From Paraclostridium ghonii (GTDB lineage: Bacteria; Bacillota; Clostridia; Peptostreptococcales; Peptostreptococcaceae), in the NCBI RefSeq assembly GCF_030815085.1, contig NZ_JAUSWG010000002.1: a stretch of DNA of 64,000 bases; one strand, written 5' to 3'. The stretch's first letter is position 1. Every line of letters starts with the position of its first letter. The notes under the pieces were generated by a model. That model was given only the letters and a program-made list of their open reading frames with translations, had not been told where the DNA came from and made no database searches. Both the position numbers and the translations under genes were made by a program. Shown here piece by piece: positions 26,328-34,517 of this stretch.

Positions 26328-27665
26328 ATGAGTGAAAATAGTTCTTCTCAAAAGATTAAAAATAAAAATAACTCAGGATTACTTTACAAGATAGACGATA
26401 AACCAAATTTACAACTTTCAATTCTTCTTGGTTTTCAACATATAGTTGCAGCTTTCGGTGGAATTGTAGCTGTCCCTTTAGTTGTAGGCCCTGCAATAGG
26501 TCTTGATGTTCAAACCACAGCTTTAATGGTTAGTGCAGCAATATTTGTTGCAGGCATTGCAACTGTGATTCAAGCTCATGGTGTTTGTAAAGTTGGGTCT
26601 AAACTTCCATGTATTATGGGAACTGATTTTACTTTTGTAGGTCCATCTATAGCAGTAGGCAGTTCTATGGGTCTTGCTGGAATACTTGGGGCTACCATAC
26701 TTGGCTCTTTCATAGAAATGATTTTAAGTAGATTTATAAAACCTCTTATGAAATTTTTCCCACCAGTTGTTACAGGTACTGTAGTAACTTTAATAGGACT
26801 TACACTTATTCCCGTTTCTATGGATTGGTGTGCAGGTGGTGTAGGCTCATCTGATTATGGAAACATTATAAATATTTGTATAGCTTTAATAGTTATGATT
26901 ATAGTAATAGGGTTTAATATATATGGTAAAGGCATTCTTAGTAGCGCATCTATTTTAATAGGAATGTTTGTAGGGTACTTAATATGTATTCCTGTTGGAT
27001 TAGTTGATTTTACTCCTATAAAAGAAGCAACTTGGGTAGGCATTCCTGGTATTCCTTTAGTATTAGAACATGGAATAAAGTTTAGTTTAGCAGGAGTAGC
27101 TCCATTTATAGTAGCATATTTAGTAACTACTATAGAAACAGTTGGATGTTTAATCGCTATAGGAGAAGCTTCTGAAAGAGAAACTTCAAGAGATGAAATA
27201 AGTAAAGGTGTTTTAGCTGATGGTGTAGGAAGTTTTATAGCTGGTTTTTTCGGAGCAGGTCCAAATACATCTTTCAGCCAAAACGTTGGTCTTATTCCTA
27301 TAACTAAAGTTGCAAGTCGCCATGTAGTTGTAATGTCAGGAATAATTATGATGCTACTTGGCGTATTCCCCAAATTAGGGGCTTTAGTTGCATCTATTCC
27401 TAGTCCTGTTTTAGGTGGTGCTGGAATTGTAATGTTTGGAGTTGTTGCTGCTAGTGGTATCAAAACATTAAGTAGAGTTAACATGAGTAATAGAAACTTA
27501 ATTATAATTTCTATTTCACTAGCTTTAGGTCTTGGAATTACAACTAGACCAGATCTTTTAGTAAACCTTCCTAACAGTTTAAAAATGTTATTTGGCTCAG
27601 GTATAAGTACGGGTACTATATTTGCTTTAATTCTTAATTTAGTTTTAAAAGATACTGATAAATAA
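26328..27665 (+). CDS. NCS2-family xanthine/uracil permease
   Basis: Nucleobase:cation symporter of 445 residues with about 12-14 membrane helices. Family signatures are LGFQHIVAAFGGIVAVPLV, CTMGTDFTF-like GSKLPCIMGTDFTFVGPS, ETVGCLIAIGEAS and the NCS2 signature QNVGLIPITKVASR at about residue 325. Xanthine and uracil permeases share these, so sequence alone does not fix the substrate; linkage to xanthine-type ring-opening enzymes favours xanthine. It begins 39 bases after the hydrolase, with GGAGGAG ahead of the ATG, and ends at a strong terminator. Confidence 0.92.
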   Translation: MSENSSSQKIKNKNNSGLLYKIDDKPNLQLSILLGFQHIVAAFGGIVAVPLVVGPAIGLDVQTTALMVSAAIFVAGIATVIQAHGVCKVGSKLPCIMGTDFTFVGPSIAVGSSMGLAGILGATILGSFIEMILSRFIKPLMKFFPPVVTGTVVTLIGLTLIPVSMDWCAGGVGSSDYGNIINICIALIVMIIVIGFNIYGKGILSSASILIGMFVGYLICIPVGLVDFTPIKEATWVGIPGIPLVLEHGIKFSLAGVAPFIVAYLVTTIETVGCLIAIGEASERETSRDEISKGVLADGVGSFIAGFFGAGPNTSFSQNVGLIPITKVASRHVVVMSGIIMMLLGVFPKLGALVASIPSPVLGGAGIVMFGVVAASGIKTLSRVNMSNRNLIIISISLALGLGITTRPDLLVNLPNSLKMLFGSGISTGTIFALILNLVLKDTDK

Positions 27666-27679
27666 AATATAAATTTTCT

Positions 27680-27718
27680 AAAAAGAACTACCTTTTGTAA
27701 AAAAGATAGTTCTTTTTA
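27680..27718 (+). terminator. Terminator after the xanthine permease gene
   Basis: AAAAAGAACTACCTTTT pairs with AAAAGATAGTTCTTTTT and ends in a T run 15 bases after the stop. Confidence 0.85.
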
Positions 27719-27770
27719 ATTTCATTCAATTAATTTTTTATTATGAAATTTAAGAATTATTTAAATTTTA

Positions 27771-27799
27771 TTTACTTTTATGACACTTTACAGTATAAT
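27771..27799 (+). promoter_or_regulatory. Sigma-A type promoter for gltS
   Basis: TTTACT at 27771-27776 and a perfect TATAAT at 27794-27799 with 17-base spacing lie about 40 bases ahead of the symporter start. Confidence 0.6.
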
Positions 27800-27837
27800 A
27801 GTTAAATATCTAATCAATTTGAATAAGGAGTGATTTA

Positions 27838-29103
27838 ATGGAACTTACCAACATTAATGGAATCCTTACTCTTAATCTAAATATTGCTGCTACAATTGCA
27901 TTAACGTGTTTTTTAATAATACTAGGTAAAACCTTAAAGAAACAAATTTTAATTTTAGATAGACTATGTATCCCTGCCCCAGTTATTGGAGGCATATTAT
28001 TTGCACTTTTAGTTTTTTTACTTAATCAATTCAATATATTAAGCGTTGTACTAGATACTAGCTTACAATCTACTTTTATGGTGGCTTTTTTCACTACTGT
28101 AGGTATAGGTGCCAGCTTTAACCTTATAAAAAAAGGTGGAAAATCTGTACTTATTTATTGGATATTTTGTATAATACTTATATTTGCACAAAATATTATA
28201 GGATTATTTGGTGCAATGTTAACAGGACTTGATCCACTACTTGGTCTTATGTGTGGTGCAATTTCTATGGGTGGAGGACATGGTACTAGTGCAACTTTTG
28301 GTCCAACGCTAGAATCAATGGGAGTTGTAGGGGCTAATACAATAGGCCTTGCCGCTGCAACATTAGGTCTTATTTGTGGCGGATTTATAGGTGCCCCAAC
28401 TTCAAAATTTTTAATTGAAAAATATAAATTAAAGCCAAATAAGTTTGTTTTAAGTGATTTACATAATCAAGTTAATAATGAAGATAATTTTAACGAAGAA
28501 GTAGCTGTATGTAAAGATACTACAGCATCATCAAAATTAGATTCTTCAGAGTTTATTAAACATATTTTTATATTAACTGCATGTATGTCTATAGGATATG
28601 TTGTTAGTAATTTTATTACTAGCATTACAGGTTATGCTTTACCTGAATATGTAGGTGGTATATTAGTTGCAATAACTTTTAGAAATGCTAATGATAAATT
28701 TAAGCTTGTAACTGTTGACTATTCATGTTTTGACCTTTTAGGTGATATAAGCTTAAATTTATTCTTAACTATGGCTCTTATGAGTATAAAACTTTGGGAA
28801 TTAAAAACACTTGGATTACCTATGTTGATTATAGTTTTAATGCAAGTATTATTTATAGTTTTATTTACTATATTTATAATGTTTAGATTATTAGGTAAGG
28901 ATTATGACGCAGCTGTAATGGTTGGAGGGTTTATAGGTCATGAACTTGGGGCTACTCCAAATGCACTTGCAAATTTAAATTCAATATGTAGTAGATACGG
29001 CTACTCAGAAAGAGCATTTTTTACAATACCAATTGTTTGTGCTTTCTTAATAGACTTAGTTGCTATACCTACTATAATAATGTTTATAAATATGTTATCA
29101 TAA
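27838..29103 (+). CDS. gltS: GltS sodium:glutamate symporter
   Basis: Sodium-coupled glutamate uptake protein of 421 residues with two inverted five-helix halves. Signatures are CIPAPVIGGILFAL at about 45, GAISMGGGHGTSATFGPTLESMG near 143, ALPEYVGGILVAI and GGFIGHELGATPNALANLNS near 362, the paired re-entrant loops of GltS. It is a single-gene unit with its own promoter and a terminator shared with the convergent YczE-like gene. It is not obviously part of the purine locus, although glutamate fermentation is common in these bacteria. Confidence 0.94.
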   Translation: MELTNINGILTLNLNIAATIALTCFLIILGKTLKKQILILDRLCIPAPVIGGILFALLVFLLNQFNILSVVLDTSLQSTFMVAFFTTVGIGASFNLIKKGGKSVLIYWIFCIILIFAQNIIGLFGAMLTGLDPLLGLMCGAISMGGGHGTSATFGPTLESMGVVGANTIGLAAATLGLICGGFIGAPTSKFLIEKYKLKPNKFVLSDLHNQVNNEDNFNEEVAVCKDTTASSKLDSSEFIKHIFILTACMSIGYVVSNFITSITGYALPEYVGGILVAITFRNANDKFKLVTVDYSCFDLLGDISLNLFLTMALMSIKLWELKTLGLPMLIIVLMQVLFIVLFTIFIMFRLLGKDYDAAVMVGGFIGHELGATPNALANLNSICSRYGYSERAFFTIPIVCAFLIDLVAIPTIIMFINMLS

Positions 29104-29149
29104 AACAAAAGGAGTCGTCTTTTAATTCAGACAACTCCTTTTGTTTTTA
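29103..29149. terminator. Bidirectional terminator between gltS and the YczE-like gene
   Basis: AAAACAAAAGGAGT and ACTCCTTTTGTTTT form a long stem with a small inner stem GTCT/AGAC and flanking T runs on both strands. Confidence 0.85.
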
Positions 29150-29228
29150 AAATATACTCGATTTATAAAAAACCATTTCCTAATAACAATAAAATTACTA
29201 AGAAATAGTTTTCATATTTAACAAAAAA

Positions 29229-29906
29229 TTATATATTAATGTCCTCTACTCCATTGCTTAAAGATTCTTCAGCTAAAATAAAGTTTACAATTTTCTCCCC
29301 ATATGGTAAACAAGTTTGTATAAAAGGACCTGTTATAAGCATAGCTATAACTGTTCCAAGACCTACAGTACCTCCTAATAAATATCCAGCAATCAAAAAC
29401 GTAGCATCAAATCCCATTCTTATCCAACGATATTCTAATTTAATCTTATCTTTTATTATAAATGGTATTATATCATTTGGTGCCATACCTACATTAGTTG
29501 ATGAAAGTATAGAAAATCCTATAGCTATTACAAGACACCCTAATACTACTAAAGCTATTTTCCCAGCATAACTACAATTTTGAATTTGGAAATATGAAAC
29601 AACGTTTACAGCCATATCAATAATTGGGCCAATTCCAATAGCACATATGAAGGTACCTATTTTTATGTATTTTTTTTGAACTAAAAATATTATTGCAAAC
29701 AATATTACTAATATTATTCTATTTGCTGTTCCAGTAGTAGCGTTTACCCCAACATTATTTAAAGTTAATGCTAAGCCTTGTGTAAAAATTGTAAATGGAT
29801 CAGATCCTATATTTGTTCTTAAGTATAAGGCAACCCCAAATTGAACTATAGTCATTCCTATGAAAAATAATGTTAACCTTTTCACAGTATTTAAAAATTT
29901 ATTCAT
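29229..29906 (-). CDS. YczE/YyaS/YitT-family integral membrane protein
   Basis: A 225-residue membrane protein with five or six helices. The opening LFFIGMTIVQFGVALYLRTNIGSDPFTIFTQG is the hallmark of the YczE/YitT group, repeated weakly at IGFSILSSTNVGMAPNDIIPF, indicating an internal duplication. Function in this family is poorly defined; some members are linked to secondary metabolite export or thiamine-related transport. It stands alone, convergent with gltS. A GGGGGTAT site precedes the ATG. Confidence 0.8.
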   Translation of the reverse strand: MNKFLNTVKRLTLFFIGMTIVQFGVALYLRTNIGSDPFTIFTQGLALTLNNVGVNATTGTANRIILVILFAIIFLVQKKYIKIGTFICAIGIGPIIDMAVNVVSYFQIQNCSYAGKIALVVLGCLVIAIGFSILSSTNVGMAPNDIIPFIIKDKIKLEYRWIRMGFDATFLIAGYLLGGTVGLGTVIAMLITGPFIQTCLPYGEKIVNFILAEESLSNGVEDINI

Positions 29907-30358
29907 TCATATACCCCCTAAGTATGTCTATTATTCCAATTGATTTTTAAGTTAAGTACTTGATTTATTGACTTTTAAAGAATAATATAATTTCAAAAAT
30001 ATGTCAATAAAGTTTGTTATTTTTTACTCAGTCTTAATACATAATAACCTTTCTTACTATTCAATTACTTACTTTTAAACACATTGATAATACTAGCTTT
30101 TAGCGTTTTTAAATATGCTGTTTTTTAAAATTTATTTTCTTATATTTTTTTAAAATAAATTTTAATTTTCAATACTTAACTAAGTAATATAATGATATTA
30201 TTAATTTGTTTATATAAACTAAAAATATAGGAGCTGTAAATCATGATTATTTTATAATCATGATTTACAGCTCCTTTTTTGTATAAAATTCACTTAATGT
30301 AATTATTATTTTTAAATTTTATATATCTATATATTTTTTACCTAAAGACAATTTAAAT
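29907..30358. other. Gene-free AT-rich spacer with a perfect 22-bp inverted repeat
   Basis: No gene can be supported in these 452 bases. The only strong signal is the hairpin at 30229-30275; otherwise the spacer probably holds the promoter of the YczE-like gene. Confidence 0.6.
30229..30275. terminator. Perfect 22-bp inverted repeat, bidirectional terminator
   Basis: AGGAGCTGTAAATCATGATTAT is followed by TTT and its exact reverse complement, then six Ts on the plus strand and a shorter T run on the minus strand. It can end the sensor-kinase transcript (minus strand). No plus-strand gene precedes it. Confidence 0.8.
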
Positions 30359-32518
30359 TTATTTTTTTAAAGTTATAACAACCTTGAATAAATCTCCATC
30401 GGTACTGACATTAAATGTTCCACCTTGAAGTTCAACAAAACTTTTCGCTATTGCAAGCCCTAATCCACTACCTTCTGTATTTCTAGATTTATCTCCTCTT
30501 ACAAATCTCTCAACTAAATCCTCTACATTAAAGTCAATTTCTTCAGCTGTCATATTTTTAAAGCTTATATTGACAACTTCTTCTTCATTTAATATATCAA
30601 TATAAACTCTAGAAGAATCCATTGCATATTTACTTATGTTTATTAACAGGTTCTCAAATACCCTAAACATTCTTTGACTATCTAATTGTAATATCAATTT
30701 TTCATCTGGAAAATTAGTCCTTATATTTAAATTTGAAGCTCTCATTTTATCATCTACTTCAAGTAAAGTTTGTTTCATTAAAGAAACTACATCTACATCA
30801 ATAATATTTAAGCTTACATTACCACTATTAACTTTGCTAACCTCAAATAAATCTTCTATTAAAACTCTCAATCTTTCAGATTTTCTATCTAGCGTATCTA
30901 TATAAATTCTTCGCTTTTCATACGTTAAACTTTCATCCTTTAATAAATCAACATATGTTATTATAGATGTTAAAGGAGTTTTTAAGTCATGACTAACGTT
31001 AGAAATTAATTCAGTCTTCATTTTTTGACTTTTAACTTCTTCCTCTACAGCTTTTTTAAATCCAATTTGAATATTTTGTATCTGATTTTTTAACATATTA
31101 AATGTACCTAAATCAGAATTTAACTCTCTATCTAAATTTCCACTTGCTATGTCTTTTGTTATATCTAGTAATTTATTATAATCATTGTTTATATCAATAT
31201 ATTTCTTCTTTATTATAAAATATAAAACTATAGTGTAAATTGTAACAAAAAAACCTATAAAATATATAACGTATATTCCATCTAAATAACTGTAAGTTAA
31301 TATATAAATAACCATAACAAATATTAAGCTTACTACAATTAAATTTATAAGTAATATAGATACTATCTTTTTCTTGTTATCCTTTCCTAGCTCTATGTCA
31401 AACATCCACTCTTTAGCATTTTTAAATTTTATATTTATATACTTTACACTTTTATAAATCAGCGAATGATCTTTTAAGTATGTCGTATGTCTAGTCTTTA
31501 TAATATGTTTTAATATTATTACGCCTATAAACATTATTGAAAATACTACTACCCAATAAGCTAAATTAACTAAATAGATTATTATATCGTTATTATTTAA
31601 AGCTTTAATCATGAGTTGGTGCGAATCCAAATATGCACAATCATATGCTAACAAAACTAAAAACGCTACTATCTCTAATGGAATTTTAATAAGTTTATTA
31701 AATATTTTTAACTCTTTTAATTTCTTATATGGCATAAGTATTGCAACTAAAGTAACAAATATAACATCTATACTTATAAAAACCATAGAAGCCATTGTAT
31801 AAGAGTTCTGTTCTTGATTTATTTTTTTAAAAGCTATATTGTCCATATATTTCAGATCCTTAGGAACCCCATATACAAACTTCATATTTTTTATAGGTTC
31901 TAATTCATAAACATCTTCGCCTAAATATAAAGATGATTGTTTATTATCATTTATATTTAGTTCAATATTTTTTTCATCAGCTCCATGAACTTTATCAATT
32001 TTCATGTTCCCTTTATCATCAAAGTCAATTGATATATAAAAATCATATTTACTTTTTAAGCTTTCTTGAAAATTTTTATTAGTACTATCTATTTCATTTA
32101 AATTCCCACTAGAACTTTGTTTTGTTAAATTGTTAGATTTATCTATAACGTAGTAATCTAAATTTTTTAAATCTCTATTTAAATTTTCAATATAACTATT
32201 TATAGCATTATCAAAACCATCCCTAATTTGTGCTTTTTCTGAAGTATATTCAGAATCCACTCCAGGTTTTAAATATAGCATAAGTTGTACGGGTCTTATT
32301 TTTTCATTATTTTCATCATAAATTTTATAGTAAAGCCCATATGTAGATTCTACTAATTTTTTTTCAAAATCATCATCTTCATATATGTTATATGTATAAT
32401 TATTACTGTACTTTTTTATACTTTGATAAGATAATACCATTACTATTGATGCTATTAATATTGTCATTACTATTATTAATCTTATATATAATTTATTGTT
32501 TTTCAATTTTGTATCCAA
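30359..32518 (-). CDS. Sensor histidine kinase with large extracytoplasmic domain (VanS-like)
   Basis: Two-component kinase of 719 residues. A first membrane helix at about 12-30 precedes a roughly 200-residue outside domain, then a block of about six helices at 245-435. A HAMP-like stretch, the H-box SNVSHDLKTPLTSII near 515 and an ATPase domain with GSGLGLAIAKSFVELQGG follow. Its gene overlaps the regulator gene by 26 bases. The start is uncertain: TTG 32518 is given, with a second TTG at 32506. The partner is certain; the stimulus is not. Cell-envelope stress is a common theme for this class. Confidence 0.9.
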   Translation of the reverse strand: MDTKLKNNKLYIRLIIVMTILIASIVMVLSYQSIKKYSNNYTYNIYEDDDFEKKLVESTYGLYYKIYDENNEKIRPVQLMLYLKPGVDSEYTSEKAQIRDGFDNAINSYIENLNRDLKNLDYYVIDKSNNLTKQSSSGNLNEIDSTNKNFQESLKSKYDFYISIDFDDKGNMKIDKVHGADEKNIELNINDNKQSSLYLGEDVYELEPIKNMKFVYGVPKDLKYMDNIAFKKINQEQNSYTMASMVFISIDVIFVTLVAILMPYKKLKELKIFNKLIKIPLEIVAFLVLLAYDCAYLDSHQLMIKALNNNDIIIYLVNLAYWVVVFSIMFIGVIILKHIIKTRHTTYLKDHSLIYKSVKYINIKFKNAKEWMFDIELGKDNKKKIVSILLINLIVVSLIFVMVIYILTYSYLDGIYVIYFIGFFVTIYTIVLYFIIKKKYIDINNDYNKLLDITKDIASGNLDRELNSDLGTFNMLKNQIQNIQIGFKKAVEEEVKSQKMKTELISNVSHDLKTPLTSIITYVDLLKDESLTYEKRRIYIDTLDRKSERLRVLIEDLFEVSKVNSGNVSLNIIDVDVVSLMKQTLLEVDDKMRASNLNIRTNFPDEKLILQLDSQRMFRVFENLLINISKYAMDSSRVYIDILNEEEVVNISFKNMTAEEIDFNVEDLVERFVRGDKSRNTEGSGLGLAIAKSFVELQGGTFNVSTDGDLFKVVITLKK

Positions 32519-33194
32519 CGCCCCACACCACCTTCAAATATTTTGGATTTTTAGGGTTCATTTCTATTTTCTCTCTTATATTTCTTACATGAACCATAAT
32601 TGTATCTGTATTTACAGCTCTATCTTTCCATACCCTTTCATATATCTCTTCTGCAGAAAATACTCTGCCTGGGTTTCTCATAAGTAAAGTAAGTATTTTA
32701 AATTCTATAGGAGTTGTTTTTATAACATTTCCATCAACACTTATTTCTTTAGTATTCGTATTTAATTCTAATCCACCTATCGTATGTACATTTTCATTTA
32801 TTACATTTTTTTCAACCATATTCAGAAACTTTTTATATCTTCTAAGCTGAGAATTTACTCTCGCTAAAAGTTCTAAAGGTCTAAAAGGTTTTGCAATATA
32901 ATCATCTGCACCTATATTTAATCCGGTTATTTTATCTATTTCTTCAGACTTTGCTGATAGCATAATAACTGGAAAATCATAAGTTTCTCTTAATCTCATG
33001 GTAAATTCTATACCATCCATTTTAGGCATCATTATATCCACTATACTTAAATGTATCTCCTCTTCTCCTAGTACTTCCAACCCCTCTATACCATTGTTTG
33101 CAACAAAGACATTATATCCTTGATTATTTAAGTACGCTTTTATAGCATAAGCTATATCTTGTTCATCTTCTACAACTAAAATATTAAATTTCAT
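32493..33194 (-). CDS. OmpR/PhoB-family response regulator
   Basis: DNA-binding response regulator of 233 residues. The receiver domain has the acidic pocket VVEDEQD, the phospho-accepting aspartate in VDIMMPKMDG near 53 and the lysine in AKPFRPLELLAR; the winged helix follows with TPIEFKILTLLMRNPGRVFSAEEIYERVW and VHVRNIREKIE. It is cotranscribed with the overlapping kinase gene downstream. The spacer before it (33195-33465) is AT-rich and presumably carries its promoter. Confidence 0.95.
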   Translation of the reverse strand: MKFNILVVEDEQDIAYAIKAYLNNQGYNVFVANNGIEGLEVLGEEEIHLSIVDIMMPKMDGIEFTMRLRETYDFPVIMLSAKSEEIDKITGLNIGADDYIAKPFRPLELLARVNSQLRRYKKFLNMVEKNVINENVHTIGGLELNTNTKEISVDGNVIKTTPIEFKILTLLMRNPGRVFSAEEIYERVWKDRAVNTDTIMVHVRNIREKIEMNPKNPKYLKVVWGVGYKIEKQ

Positions 33195-33445
33195 TATTTC
33201 TACCCCACTTTATTATTTTTCTATATATATAATATCATAAGGTATTTTTTAATTTAACCAACTTATTAAAACCTCCTTTACTATCTTTATTACACTTATA
33301 TATTAACTTTAATTTTTTAAGATAATCTGTATATAAATCTAAAGATTTTCTAAAGTTTTTCCTAAAACCCTTTAAAAATACTCCAATTAATTTATTTCAA
33401 ATATAATAATGGATTATTTTAATGTATTAGTAGTTTAGATAAATG

Positions 33446-33472
33446 TAAAAAGCTAGTCATATTGACTAGCTT
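33446..33472 (-). terminator. Terminator overlapping the DUF2325 stop codon
   Basis: AAGCTAGTC / GACTAGCTT with a T run on the minus strand. The TAG stop of the DUF2325 gene lies inside the first arm, so coding sequence and terminator overlap. Confidence 0.75.
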
Positions 33473-33789
33473 CTACAATTTAATTTACAGTTACTACAGT
33501 CACCTATACATTTATCAATGTCTTTTATACAGTCACAAAATGCTTCTTTGCTGCTGTTTTTTACTTTTATGATAGGTATTCTTTTCTTTTTAGCATCCCT
33601 TATAGCAACTTCTGCCATACTATGAGATATTGTAGACATCAACAATACTATAGCATCAGGGTTTCCGATTCTTTTTTTTAATCCAGATGGCATTTTTGTA
33701 TATATTTTTGTCCTGTACCCTTTTTCTCGTAAAAGATCTTTATAATCTTTTTCCATACATTCATGTCCACCTAAAACTAATACACTCAT
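33466..33789 (-). CDS. DUF2325 family protein, cysteine-rich C-terminus
   Basis: A 107-residue cytosolic protein of the DUF2325 family, recognised by the opening MSVLVLGGHECMEKDYKDL, DAIVLLMSTISHSMAEVAI and KKRIPIIKVKN; the fold is Rossmann-like. The last 25 residues add six cysteines (CDCIKDIDKCIGDCSNCKLNC), which could hold a metal or cluster. The function is unknown. It forms a one-gene unit. Confidence 0.75.
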   Translation of the reverse strand: MSVLVLGGHECMEKDYKDLLREKGYRTKIYTKMPSGLKKRIGNPDAIVLLMSTISHSMAEVAIRDAKKKRIPIIKVKNSSKEAFCDCIKDIDKCIGDCSNCKLNCRS

Positions 33790-33999
33790 GAATTCACCTT
33801 CTTTTTTTAATATTAATTTTCATTTGATTTTAATTTTCACATATTTAAATAGTAGCATTCATGATAATGATTTTCAATAACTTTAGGTATTTTTTCAAAA
33901 ATAAATAACATTTATGTAAATACTAATTTATATTTTAGTTGATATATATATTCATGCTATAATATTATTATAATTATATAATTTAGAAAGGAAATTTTT

Positions 34000-34353
34000 A
34001 TGTATACGACAGATACAAAGGCTAAGTTAGATTTTGCTTTAAAAAATAGAGAAAATAAAATTACTATAACTGACAAAAGAATTGTAAAAGGTTTGAAAGT
34101 TCTTCATAAAGTAAATATAAAAGATAGCGATAGAAATAGATGTAAGTATAGTCTTAGAAGCAAAAGTGCTGATTCAGCTTTTATGGGCTCTATAGGTTTT
34201 GCACCTATGTTGGCTGGAATAGCTAATATTTCATTTTTTGAAGGTATGGGAGTAATCTCAAGTGTTGGTCTTCATCAAGCTTTAGTTATATTAGCTGACT
34301 ATAATGTTGAATTTAAAAATGATACAATTATCCTAACTAATCTATTGTATTAG
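34000..34353 (+). CDS. Uncharacterised protein of 117 residues
   Basis: I do not recognise this protein. It has a charged first half with alternating Lys and Ile, then a small hydrophobic, glycine-containing stretch (GSIGFAPMLAGIANISFF) at about 64-81 that could be buried or membrane-associated, and a strand-rich end. AGAAAGGAAA precedes the ATG at good distance, so it is very likely expressed. It is a single-gene unit with its own terminator and is divergent from the DUF2325 gene. Confidence 0.6.
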   Translation: MYTTDTKAKLDFALKNRENKITITDKRIVKGLKVLHKVNIKDSDRNRCKYSLRSKSADSAFMGSIGFAPMLAGIANISFFEGMGVISSVGLHQALVILADYNVEFKNDTIILTNLLY

Positions 34354-34404
34354 TTAAAATTTTACCCAAATAAAGTAATTGTATTTTTAGAAAACAAAAT
34401 CTCC

Positions 34405-34453
34405 ATAAGAACTATAATTTGGAAAAATCTCCAAAATTACAGTTCTTATATTT
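34405..34453 (+). terminator. Terminator after the 117-residue protein gene
   Basis: ATAAGAACTATAATTTGG pairs with CCAAAATTACAGTTCTTAT across an eight-base loop and is followed by ATTTTAT. It may also serve the convergent metH gene. Confidence 0.7.
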
Positions 34454-34517
34454 TATCTATATAATATCATAGAGGTAGATTTGTATTTACTTCATAAATC
34501 CTATGTGGATATTTTTT

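Noticed and set aside
26855..27484. Long open frame (209 residues) antisense to the permease gene
   Set aside because: It mirrors the codon pattern of the membrane gene on the other strand, has no ribosome binding site and no recognisable domain.
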